Positions 1 through 6,503 of a DNA stretch of 11,602 bases are shown one piece after another (position 1 is the stretch's first letter; each line of letters begins with the position of its first letter). This stretch comes from an uncultured Oscillospiraceae bacterium (GTDB lineage Bacteria > Bacillota > Clostridia > Oscillospirales > Oscillospiraceae). Location of the stretch: positions 1 through 11,602 of the forward strand of contig CAJUPU010000048.1 of the NCBI GenBank assembly GCA_910588495.1, in the 5' to 3' direction. The notes under the pieces are model-generated. The model worked only from the letters and a program-made list of their open reading frames with translations, ran no database searches and was not told the origin of the DNA. The translations under genes were made by a program, and so were the position numbers.

Positions 1-12
1 GAATAATCAGAG

Positions 13-40
13 AATCGGAATAATCAATATTATTCCGATT
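13..40. repeat. AT-rich palindrome at the left edge
   Basis: Positions 13-24 (AATCGGAATAAT) are the exact reverse complement of 29-40, with a 4-base centre (CAAT). The motif GAATAAT also occurs at 1-7 and 18-24, inverted at 29-35, with a partial copy (GAATAA) at 44-49. The stretch is far richer in A/T than the genes beside it. It could be an operator for a gene to the left of the window, or a hairpin ending that gene. A run of T does not follow it directly on either strand, so a binding site seems slightly more likely than a terminator. Confidence 0.5.
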
Positions 41-168
41 TCAGAATAACATCGATTTCATATTGTACCACACCTGTTCCCATTTCTCAAGTGCCGCCGC
101 ACCTCAGATCGCTGTTTTTTCGCCGTGAGCCCGGGCAGTGATACGGTATTTTGCCCCATGCGCACCCT
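41..168. other. Non-coding edge region, no gene seen
   Basis: This stretch between the palindrome and the end of the MFS gene holds no convincing open frame with a ribosome binding site. A short inverted repeat (GGGCA at 133-137, TGCCC at 152-156) lies just beyond the MFS stop codon and might help end the minus-strand transcript. No T-tract follows it on that strand, so a terminator is not supported. Confidence 0.3.
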
Positions 169-1422
169 TCAGGCCCCCTCCCCGGCCGGATCCAGCTCCA
201 AAAACACCCGCCGGGACCAGAGGGCGGTGAGCCCGGCGGCCCCCGCCGCCCCCAGCAGCACCGCCCAGGGGGGACAGCTCTCGAACAGCGCCCCATAGAC
301 CGCCTGGCCCAGGGGGGAGGCGCAGTTGGCCACCGCCATGATGAGGGCCATCACCTTGCCCAGCAGCTCGGATGGCGTCTGCCGCTGGGCGGCGGCGATG
401 AGGGTCACCGTCAGCAGGGTGGACAGCACCATGACGGCAAAGCTCATGCCCGTCACCCCCCAGTAGCCGGCGGCGGGGTCCACTCCGGGCAGCAGGGCCG
501 CCCCCATCCCCGCCGCCGTCAGGCTGGCCGCCAGCAGGATGACGGCTCCCCGGCGGAGCTTCAGCCGCTCTCCCAGAAGGGCTGTCACCACGCCCCCCAG
601 CAGGCCCCCCAGCCCCATGGCCGCCTGGGCGATCCCCAGGTGGAGGTCGCTCATCCCCAGCACCTGGACCACCGCCACCGGGATGCCCACGATGAGGGCG
701 GCGGACAGCACCAGGTTGAACAGGGACAGCACCGCCATCACCCGCAGGAACACCGGCTTCTCCCGGCGGACGAACCGCCAGCTCTCCCCCAGGTCCCGCC
801 CCACAGTGACCAGCACTCCTCCCGCCGCCGGGCGAGGCGCGTGGGGGATGCGGATGAACAGCTCCATCACCGCGGACAGGAAGAAGCAGCCCACGCTCAC
901 CCACAGGATGGGCCGGATGCCGAAGGCCCCGAAGAGCACGCCGCCGATCACCGGCCCCAGCAGGCTGGACAGGGTGCCCACCATGTTGATCACCGCGTTG
1001 GCGCTGGTGAGCCGCTCCGGCCCTGCCAGCAGGGGGATGCTGGCCTGGACGGCGGGCTGGTAGGCCCCGGCGATGCCGTACAGCAGCATGAGGCAGCCCA
1101 CCATCAGCGGCACCAGCGGGACCCGGCCCAGCAGCAGGGCGAAGGCCAGCACCAGCCCCGCCGTGGCAAAGTCCAGGCACACCATGATGTTCCGCTTGTT
1201 CACCCGGTCCGCCACCACCCCGCCGATGGGGGAGCACAGCACCGCCGGGACGAAGGCCGCCGCCCCCACCGCCCCGAACAGGGCGGCGGAGCCTGTCTCC
1301 CGCAGGAGGTACAGAGGCAGGGCAAAGCGCAGGATGGCGTTGCCAAACAGAGAGACGATCTGCCCGATGACCACCAGGGCAAAATCCCGGCGAAACAGGG
1401 GCGCTTGTGTTTGTTTCATCAT
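169..1422 (-). CDS. MFS drug/metabolite exporter (MFS_3-like)
   Basis: A 417-residue, very hydrophobic membrane protein with about twelve predicted membrane segments, probably a proton-driven exporter of small molecules. The loop after helix 2 (residues 67-78, GGVVADRVNKRN) is a variant of the MFS motif A. The C-terminal half carries a LLGKVMAL segment followed by a Pro-Leu-Gly helix, as in the EntS/macrolide-efflux-like MFS_3 branch. Two ATG codons stand in tandem (1420-1422 and 1417-1419) behind AAGGAG at 1429-1434; either could start, giving 417 or 416 residues. It lies downstream of a TetR-family gene on the same strand, with a palindromic operator in the 74-base gap, so repression by that TetR protein with relief by an exported ligand is inferred. 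The substrate cannot be read from sequence. Family call is firm, specificity unknown. Confidence 0.9.
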   Translation of the reverse strand: MMKQTQAPLFRRDFALVVIGQIVSLFGNAILRFALPLYLLRETGSAALFGAVGAAAFVPAVLCSPIGGVVADRVNKRNIMVCLDFATAGLVLAFALLLGRVPLVPLMVGCLMLLYGIAGAYQPAVQASIPLLAGPERLTSANAVINMVGTLSSLLGPVIGGVLFGAFGIRPILWVSVGCFFLSAVMELFIRIPHAPRPAAGGVLVTVGRDLGESWRFVRREKPVFLRVMAVLSLFNLVLSAALIVGIPVAVVQVLGMSDLHLGIAQAAMGLGGLLGGVVTALLGERLKLRRGAVILLAASLTAAGMGAALLPGVDPAAGYWGVTGMSFAVMVLSTLLTVTLIAAAQRQTPSELLGKVMALIMAVANCASPLGQAVYGALFESCPPWAVLLGAAGAAGLTALWSRRVFLELDPAGEGA

Positions 1423-1438
1423 GAGACTCTCCTTTTAT

Positions 1439-1455
1439 AGACCGACCGTCGGTCT
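1439..1455. promoter_or_regulatory. TetR-type operator before the MFS gene
   Basis: The 17-base sequence AGACCGACCGTCGGTCT is a perfect palindrome of 8-base arms around one central base. It sits 17 bases upstream of the MFS start codon, right beside the ribosome binding site. GACCGAC-N-GTCGGTC is a well-known form of TetR-family operator. The adjacent tetR gene is the obvious source of the binding protein. The shape and place are seen; the binding is inferred. Confidence 0.8.
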
Positions 1456-1470
1456 TTATATTTCCAAAAA

Positions 1471-1489
1471 GAAGCACCCCATCGGGCGG
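1471..1489 (-). terminator. Possible weak terminator after tetR
   Basis: Read on the minus strand, GCCGCCC-GAT-GGGGTGC can fold into a short interrupted hairpin and is followed by TTCTTTTT. This has the order of an intrinsic terminator just after the tetR stop codon, but the stem has two internal mismatches. If real, the MFS gene needs its own promoter; a TATAAA at 1455-1460 (minus strand) touches the operator but has no good -35 box. Confidence 0.25.
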
Positions 1490-1496
1490 CTCCTTT

Positions 1497-2171
1497 TCAG
1501 CTCTGTTGTTCCCCCTCCGGGGACGGGTGGCGGGTCAGATCCCCATATCCCACCAGGGTCTCGACCACATCCCCATCGATGAGCCCATCCAGCCCAAAGC
1601 AGCGCAAGATCTGGCCGTACACCGCGCACCGGGCCCGGAGCTCCTCCGGCGTGGTCGGCCGGAGGACGGGGTTGATCCAGATGTCGGACAATAACAATAT
1701 GACCTCAGCCAATTCCTTGGGGTGGTTCGCGGGGATGGAGCCGTCCGCCATGCCCTGGCGGAGGATGGGCTCCCCGAACTCGGGCACCACCTCGGAAAAA
1801 ATGTCCTGCATCTCGGCGGCCAAGAATTTGGGGTTGTCCAGCAGGTAGGGCATCATGGAGAACATTTTTTCCTGCCGCTCCGGCTGAAGGGAGGTCTTGA
1901 AGATAGTCTGCACCTTTTCCAGACCGTTCAGGTCCGGGTCGTCCCGGACCCGGGCCAGCACATCCCGGTTGCGCTGGCCGATCCGGTCGCATACGGCGAA
2001 AAAGATGTCCTCCTTGGAGGCAAAATGGTGGTAGATGGCCCCTTTGGACAGTCCGGTGGCGTCTATGATGTTCTGGAGGGACGCCCGGTCGTAGCCCTTT
2101 TCGATGAACAGCCGCTCCGCCGTGTCCAGGATCTTCTGCACGGTGAGCTCCGGGTACTTGTTCCGGCCCAC
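1497..2171 (-). CDS. TetR/AcrR-family transcriptional repressor
   Basis: A 224-residue one-component regulator. The N-terminal DNA-binding domain is typical of the family: ILDTAERLFIEKGYDRAS leads into the helix-turn-helix at about residues 31-50, ending in GLSKGAIYHHFASKEDIF. The C-terminal ligand-binding and dimer domain (about 65-224) is diverged, as usual, and does not reveal the ligand. The start is GTG at 2169-2171, matching the normal family N-terminus and lying behind GGAGAGG at 2182-2188. Its promoter (2213-2241) is near consensus, with an imperfect copy of the MFS operator lying over the likely transcription start, so the gene probably represses itself as well as the exporter. Its only neighbour on this strand is the MFS gene. 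Family certain; target inferred from the two operator-like sites; inducer unknown. Confidence 0.93.
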   Translation of the reverse strand: MGRNKYPELTVQKILDTAERLFIEKGYDRASLQNIIDATGLSKGAIYHHFASKEDIFFAVCDRIGQRNRDVLARVRDDPDLNGLEKVQTIFKTSLQPERQEKMFSMMPYLLDNPKFLAAEMQDIFSEVVPEFGEPILRQGMADGSIPANHPKELAEVILLLSDIWINPVLRPTTPEELRARCAVYGQILRCFGLDGLIDGDVVETLVGYGDLTRHPSPEGEQQS

Positions 2172-2192
2172 GGCGCCGCCCCCTCTCCAAAC

Positions 2193-2209
2193 ATACCGCC
2201 AGTCTGTAT
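2193..2209. promoter_or_regulatory. Second, weaker TetR operator over the tetR start site
   Basis: ATACCGCCAGTCTGTAT is an imperfect palindrome (6 of 8 arm pairs match) that agrees with the perfect operator at 1439-1455 at 12 of 17 positions, including the ACCG and GTC cores. It lies immediately downstream of the tetR -10 box, where a bound repressor would block initiation. Autoregulation is the natural reading. Confidence 0.6.
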
Positions 2210-2212
2210 CTT

Positions 2213-2241
2213 ACCATAGCACGATCCGCCACCCCTGTCAA
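2213..2241 (-). promoter_or_regulatory. Sigma-A promoter of tetR
   Basis: On the minus strand a perfect -35 box TTGACA (2236-2241) is followed after 17 bases by TATGGT (2213-2218), which matches TATAAT at four of six bases. The start site would fall near 2206, about 35 bases before the GTG start codon and inside the operator-like palindrome. Confidence 0.8.
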
Positions 2242-2270
2242 GGCCGATCTTCCCCCGCTCCCACCAGTCT

Positions 2271-2297
2271 TATGTTTTTCCCCCAACGGGACGATAT
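2271..2297 (+). promoter_or_regulatory. Possible sigma-28 (SigD)-type promoter of the flagellin-like gene
   Basis: GACGATAT at 2290-2297 matches the Bacillus subtilis SigD -10 element GCCGATAT at seven of eight bases. Exactly 15 bases upstream is TATG (2271-2274), matching the -35 TAAA at two of four. The following T-run also resembles the TTT part of the longer enterobacterial -35. Such promoters drive flagellin genes, which suits the gene downstream. No good sigma-A promoter was seen in this gap. The -35 match is weak, so this is only a candidate. Confidence 0.4.
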
Positions 2298-2348
2298 ATC
2301 ATAAAAAGAAGGGCGGCGGACGCGGCCCGGCGAAGGGAGGCCCATGAG

Positions 2349-5255
2349 ATGGGTGAGCTGAGTGTGCGCAGGAACAAGAACATATCCGTGCCCCGGTATC
2401 AGGGGACGGCCAAGGCGGAGAAACAGACCGCCGCGGCCAAGACCCAGCCCGCCCCCGGCCGGACGGCGGCCACCGTGTCGGAGACGCTGCGGCAGCTGAT
2501 GGCCCGGGTGGACCAGGCGCAGCGCCACGTCCGGGAGGGCCGCAGGGCCCTCCAGTCCGGCGAGGCGTCCCTGGCCGAGGTGGGCGACAGCCTGGAGCGC
2601 ATGGAGGAGCTGGCCAAACGCTCGTCGGGGGACGAGGTGGTGGACCGCGCCGCCCTCCAGGACGAGCTGGAGCGGCTGCGGGGTGAGATCGACCGGGTGG
2701 CCCAGGCGGGGGTCAAGGCGGGGCTGTTCCAGGACGGGGACGGCCTGGACGGGCTGGACGCCCTGGTGGACGCGGTGATGGACGGCCTGTCCGCCAAGCA
2801 GGACGGAGTGCACAGCCTGCCCAACTGGCTGCTCCAGGGGCTGGCCGACCCCCCGGACAAGAACGCCCTGCTGGCCGCCCTGGGGGTGGACGGCTCGGCC
2901 ACCGGGCCGGAGCTGTTGGCGGCTCTGGGCAGGCTCCCTTTGGACAGCAGCCCCGCCGGGGGCTATCTGGCCGCCCTCTATCTGGGGGCGGTGATCGCCG
3001 GGGGGGCCCCCTCCGGCCCGGTGGACCCGGAACAGGCGGCCCAGGGGCTCCAGCAGTTTTTGGAGACGGTGGCCCAGGGCCTCTCCCCCGACGAGGCGGT
3101 GGAGCTGCTCACCGGCGGCATGTTCACCAGCCTGGAGGACTTCCAGGCCCAGTTCTCCGGCGGCACCGCCCCGGGGCTGGAGGCGCTTTTGACCGGTCTT
3201 CTGCTGTCCGGCGGGGACGAGCTGGCCGCCATGGGCCCCCTGCTGGCCGGCGGCGGGGACCTGGAGCTGCTCATGGGCCTGCTGGACGCCCTGGGCGGGG
3301 CCGGGGGCGGGCTGCTGGACGCTCTGCTGGACGGGGCCGCCTCCTCGCAGGAGGGCGCCCTCGCCCCCGCGCCCCAGCAGGCCGCGCTGCTGGGGACGGT
3401 CCAGGTCTCGGGCCGGGACCTGTCCGGCGCGGCATTGGACACGGAGGGCCGCGCCCTCACCCTGGGCGGCGCGGCGGAGCTGACCCTCCGGGGGCTGGGG
3501 CAGGAGGCCCCCGCCCTGCGGCTGGCCGGGCCGGGGGCGGTGACGCTCCAGCAGATCTCCTCTCCCCTGCTGTCCGTCCAGGGCCCCCAGGCCCGCCTGA
3601 CCGCTGCCGGGACCGTCCAGCTGGCCCAGCTGGAGCTGGGGCAGGACGGGGTGCTCACCGTGGACGGCGGCGGGCTGCTGCGGATCGGGCTGCTCCGGGG
3701 GGACGGCTCCGGCGTTCTGCGCCTCACGGAGGGCGCGGTGGAGCTGGACGCCGCCCAGGGGGCGCAGGTGGTGGTGGACGGCCCCGTCTCCCTGCTGGCG
3801 GCCCAGGGGGTGGCCGTCCAGGACGCCCAGGGCAGGCCGCTGGCCTCCTTCGACGTGGTGTGGAAGGCCCTGCTCCCCCAGTGGAGCGCCCTCACCTCCT
3901 TGGGGGTGGACGGCAGGCACGGGCGGCTGGCCCTGCCCCAGGACCAGCCAGACCCGATCCGGCTGTGGCTGCTGAGGGGCACCCCCCAGGACCGCCCCGC
4001 CCACACCCTGGTGTTCCGGGGGCGGGACAAGGCGGGCCGCCCCCAGGTCCGCTACGTCTATGTGCGCTGGGACCAGGGCCGGGGCGCGTTCCAGGAGATC
4101 GTCCGCTATCCCAACCCCTTCACCATCACCGGCGGCGAGCCGGGGGTGGACTGGCGGTATGAGGAGGAGAGCCACACCCTCACCATCCTCACCAGCCAGG
4201 TCACCGCCGTCTCCGGCGGCGCGGGGACTGACGCCGACCAGCTCCCCTTCAGCGGGCGTATCGCGCTGGCCAACCACATCGGAAAGCTGGAGCTGACCCT
4301 GGACGGGGTGGAGTGCCGGGTGGATCTGGGCCGGGCCTTCGACCTGGGCCGGGGGAACGCCGTCACCCTGCTGCTGCGGCGGGGGACCGACAACATCTTC
4401 GAGAGCGGCCCGGGCTGCGCGGGCGTCTCCCTGGGGGAGGGCTCCTCGCTGACCATCGACCTGGCCCCAGGGGACCGGGGGCTCCCCGACGGCATCCTCA
4501 CCGCCACCGGCGGGGCGGGGGGCGCGGGGATCGGCCGGGACAGCGGCGCGGCCACCGGCCAGACCGGCTCCATCTTCATCCGGGGGGGCATCGTCACCGC
4601 CACCGGCTCCGGCGGCGGGGCGGGCATCGGCGGGGCGCTGGGCGCGGCGGTGGGCGACATCCGCATCCAGGGCGGCACGGTGACGGCCCTGGCCTCCTGC
4701 TGCGCCGCCGCCATCGGCGCGGGGATACAAGGGGCCTGCGGCGATATCGCCATCACCGGCTCCGCCAAGGTGGCCAAGGCCCAGGGGGGCGGCCCCGACG
4801 GCGGCATCGGCGGGTGCCTGTTCGGCAACTGCGGCAAGGTCCAGGTGGACCCGGGGCTGGACCTGGGCTCGGCCAAGCTGTGGACCCAGCGGGGCCTCTC
4901 CCTCCAGGTGGGGGAGAGCAGTGTCACCCTGCCCCGGTTCCGGGTCACCGCCCGGGCCCTGCGGCTGGACGGGCTGGACGTGTCCACCAGGGACGCCGCC
5001 CGGGCCGCGCTGGAGGTGCTCACCGCCGACCGCAAGTGGGTCACCCGGCTCCAAGGGGCCTATGGCGCCATGTACGGCCAGCTGGCCCAGAGCTTCGGCG
5101 GCATGTACAACGTCCACCGGCAGTTCAGCGTGGTGCGGGACACCGATGAGGCCGGGTCGCTGGTGATGGATATCCGGGAGGTGCTGCGGCTGTCTCCCCG
5201 GGCCAAATTCCTCATCCAGCGGGGGATGGAGGACGTGAGCTCCCTCCTGCGCTGA
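2349..5255 (+). CDS. Flagellin-like protein with large adhesin-like beta-helix insert
   Basis: A 968-residue protein with no signal peptide. Residues 43-120 read like the flagellin N-terminal D1 helices: VSETLR, then DQAQRHVREG, EASLAEVGDSLERMEELAKR and RAALQDELERLRGEIDRVA. The end (about 845-968) reads like the flagellin C-domain: LQVG, LDVSTRDAARAALEVL, RDTDEA, then a closing helix ending SSLLR. The usual N-terminal D0 stretch (LNTYRQL, SSGLRIN, DDAAGLAI) is mostly missing. Between lie a Leu/Gly-rich helical region (about 155-335), beta-helix-like strands (about 345-500) and a domain (about 595-825) with W-x-Y, ITL-DGV-like and GGxVTATGxxGGAGIGG repeats, as in Firmicutes surface and carbohydrate-binding proteins. 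All seven cysteines fall in 656-828. The ATG at 2349 follows AGGGAGG at 2334-2340; an ATG at 2344 is out of frame and soon stops. It stands alone between its promoter and terminator. Flagellar or surface export and glycan or host binding are inferred, not shown. No standard gene name fits. Confidence 0.85.
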   Translation: MGELSVRRNKNISVPRYQGTAKAEKQTAAAKTQPAPGRTAATVSETLRQLMARVDQAQRHVREGRRALQSGEASLAEVGDSLERMEELAKRSSGDEVVDRAALQDELERLRGEIDRVAQAGVKAGLFQDGDGLDGLDALVDAVMDGLSAKQDGVHSLPNWLLQGLADPPDKNALLAALGVDGSATGPELLAALGRLPLDSSPAGGYLAALYLGAVIAGGAPSGPVDPEQAAQGLQQFLETVAQGLSPDEAVELLTGGMFTSLEDFQAQFSGGTAPGLEALLTGLLLSGGDELAAMGPLLAGGGDLELLMGLLDALGGAGGGLLDALLDGAASSQEGALAPAPQQAALLGTVQVSGRDLSGAALDTEGRALTLGGAAELTLRGLGQEAPALRLAGPGAVTLQQISSPLLSVQGPQARLTAAGTVQLAQLELGQDGVLTVDGGGLLRIGLLRGDGSGVLRLTEGAVELDAAQGAQVVVDGPVSLLAAQGVAVQDAQGRPLASFDVVWKALLPQWSALTSLGVDGRHGRLALPQDQPDPIRLWLLRGTPQDRPAHTLVFRGRDKAGRPQVRYVYVRWDQGRGAFQEIVRYPNPFTITGGEPGVDWRYEEESHTLTILTSQVTAVSGGAGTDADQLPFSGRIALANHIGKLELTLDGVECRVDLGRAFDLGRGNAVTLLLRRGTDNIFESGPGCAGVSLGEGSSLTIDLAPGDRGLPDGILTATGGAGGAGIGRDSGAATGQTGSIFIRGGIVTATGSGGGAGIGGALGAAVGDIRIQGGTVTALASCCAAAIGAGIQGACGDIAITGSAKVAKAQGGGPDGGIGGCLFGNCGKVQVDPGLDLGSAKLWTQRGLSLQVGESSVTLPRFRVTARALRLDGLDVSTRDAARAALEVLTADRKWVTRLQGAYGAMYGQLAQSFGGMYNVHRQFSVVRDTDEAGSLVMDIREVLRLSPRAKFLIQRGMEDVSSLLR
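4491..4825 (+). repeat. Repeats coding GGxVTATGxxGGAGIGG beta-helix turns
   Basis: Within the flagellin-like gene, three to four units of roughly 28-35 codons repeat the pattern G-I/V-x-T-A, Gly-rich loop, AGIG, then G-x-I-x-I. The first two are also alike in DNA: 4491-4511 and 4587-4607 agree at 20 of 21 bases. Later units drift. This suits growth of the domain by internal duplication. Confidence 0.7.
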
Positions 5256-5264
5256 ACCCTTCGG

Positions 5265-5309
5265 AAAAAAGAGGACGGACGCCGCGTTTCGCGGCGTCCG
5301 TCCTCTTTT
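5265..5309. terminator. Strong bidirectional terminator
   Basis: A perfect 16-bp stem (5271-5286 with 5290-5305, loop TTT) is flanked by AAAAAA on the left and TTTT on the right, so it works as an intrinsic terminator on both strands. It separates the flagellin-like gene (plus strand, stop at 5255) from the convergent dtxR gene (minus strand, stop at 5314). Confidence 0.95.
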
Positions 5310-5313
5310 CGGC

Positions 5314-5688
5314 TCACAGCTCCCCCAGGTCCCGGCTGATGTGGTCCCGGAGGGCGTCGAAGGACTCCACGCTCAGATCGTGCTCGATCAGGCAGGCGTC
5401 CCGGGCGGCCACGTCCTCCGCCACCCCCAGGTGGATCAGCCAGCGGGTGAGGAGCAGGTGGCGCTCATAGATGCGCCGTGCGATCTCCAGCCCCTGGTCG
5501 GTGAGGGTGAGCAGCCCCCCCTGGTCCATCACCACGAACCCCCCCTCCCGAAGCAGGCTCATGGCCCGGCTGACGCTGGGCTTGGAGAAGCCCAGGTGCT
5601 GGGCCACGTCGATGGAGCGCACGGGGCCCTTCTCCCCCAGGGCCAGGATCGCCTCCAGATAGTTTTCGGCGGACTCGTGGATGTTCAT
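5314..5688 (-). CDS. DtxR/MntR-family metal-dependent regulator
   Basis: A 124-residue regulator of the short DtxR/MntR type: N-terminal winged helix-turn-helix (about residues 1-65, with SIDVAQHLGFSKPSVSRAM) and a metal-binding dimer domain, without the SH3-like tail of long DtxR proteins. Likely metal ligands are E12, H77, C99, E102 and H103. The C-x-x-E-H pattern at 99-103 is that of iron-sensing DtxR/IdeR; Bacillus MntR has Glu at the Cys position. Where MntR has Asp8 this protein has Asn9. Iron sensing is therefore favoured over manganese, by inference. It starts 36 bases after the cutC stop, with AGGAGGGAG about seven bases before ATG, and is probably co-transcribed with cutC. No metal transporter gene lies beside it, so its targets must be elsewhere. 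Confidence 0.88.
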   Translation of the reverse strand: MNIHESAENYLEAILALGEKGPVRSIDVAQHLGFSKPSVSRAMSLLREGGFVVMDQGGLLTLTDQGLEIARRIYERHLLLTRWLIHLGVAEDVAARDACLIEHDLSVESFDALRDHISRDLGEL

Positions 5689-5724
5689 GCGGTCTCCCTC
5701 CTAAACAAGCTCCCGCACGGCCTC

Positions 5725-6477
5725 TCAGCCCCGCAGGCGGCCGGCGATGCCGGCGATATACGCCCGGTCCACCACCTGATAGCGGTCCTCCGGGGGATAG
5801 AGCGCGCCGCCGTAGTGGATGGCCCGGTCGTTTTGGGCGGAGCGGTCGGCGCGGGCGGTGTGCCCGGACATGTGCAGCTGGGAACAGCCGGTGCTTTGGA
5901 CCACCCGCTCCAGGTTCCGGCTGTCGATCCCCCCGCCCGGTAGGATCTCGATCCGCCCGGCGGCCCGCTCCGCCATCTCCCGGATCGTGTCCGCCCCCAG
6001 CAGGGCGCTGGGCTCCTGCCCGCTGGTGAGCACCCGGTGGATCCCCAGGTCGATCAGCCGGTCCAGGGCCTCCCGCCAGTCGGGGACCACGTCGATGGCC
6101 CGGTGGAACACCGCCTCCCGCCCCGCGTCCCGGGCCAGCCGGGCCAGCGCCCCGGTGCGCTCCACGTCCACCGTGCCGTCCTCGTGGAGGACGCCGAAGG
6201 CCAGCCCGTCCGCCCCGTGCTCCAGCAGCAGCCTGGCGTCCTCCAGGGCCGCGGCGAACTCCGCCGGGGTGTAGCAGAACCCCCCGCCCCGGGGGCGCAC
6301 CATGGCCACGATCTTCATCCCCGTCTCCCGCTTGGCCACCAGCAGGGAGCCCAGGCTGGGAGTCAGCCCGCCGTGGAACAGATCGCAGTTCAGCTCCACC
6401 CGGTCCGCCCCGGCTTTGTATGCCTCGATCGCGTCGTCCGCGCTGCCGCAGCACACCTCCAAAAGCACCTTCGCCAT
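5725..6477 (-). CDS. cutC: CutC family protein
   Basis: A 250-residue cytoplasmic TIM-barrel protein of the CutC family. Family signatures are all present: RVELNCDLFHGGLTPS (26-41), MVRPRGGGFCYTP (59-71), VFHRAIDV (123-130), RVLTSG (148-153), LPGGGID (179-185) and LHMSG (201-205). CutC has been linked to copper homeostasis through Cu(I) binding, though its exact biochemical role is unsettled; Cys9, Cys10, Cys31, Cys68 and Cys198 are available thiols. The ATG at 6477 was chosen because AAGGAAGGGG lies at a proper distance; an in-frame GTG at 6486 would sit almost on that site. A near-perfect promoter lies upstream, and dtxR follows 36 bases downstream, so a small metal-related operon is likely. 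Family certain, copper role inferred. Confidence 0.93.
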   Translation of the reverse strand: MAKVLLEVCCGSADDAIEAYKAGADRVELNCDLFHGGLTPSLGSLLVAKRETGMKIVAMVRPRGGGFCYTPAEFAAALEDARLLLEHGADGLAFGVLHEDGTVDVERTGALARLARDAGREAVFHRAIDVVPDWREALDRLIDLGIHRVLTSGQEPSALLGADTIREMAERAAGRIEILPGGGIDSRNLERVVQSTGCSQLHMSGHTARADRSAQNDRAIHYGGALYPPEDRYQVVDRAYIAGIAGRLRG

Positions 6478-6503
6478 GCCGTCCACCCCTTCCTTTTGGG
6501 GCT

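Noticed and set aside
104..1477. Long frames overlapping the MFS gene on both strands
   Set aside because: They are Gly/Ala/Arg- or His/Gln-rich, have no membrane segments and no plausible ribosome binding site, while the MFS frame is a normal transporter.
2238..5117. A 959-codon open frame on the minus strand opposite the flagellin-like gene
   Set aside because: Its composition is Gly/Pro/Gln/His/Arg-rich, as antisense frames are in GC-rich DNA. It overlaps the tetR promoter, has no domain, and the opposite frame has flagellin blocks, a ribosome binding site and a terminator.
5265..5309. Attachment site or transposon end
   Set aside because: The long perfect inverted repeat is flanked by A- and T-runs between convergent genes, which is the form of a bidirectional terminator; no target duplication or transposase is seen.
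6478..6486. GTG at 6484-6486 as the cutC start
   Set aside because: It lies one or two bases from the Shine-Dalgarno sequence, too close; the ATG at 6477 gives proper spacing and the usual family N-terminus.
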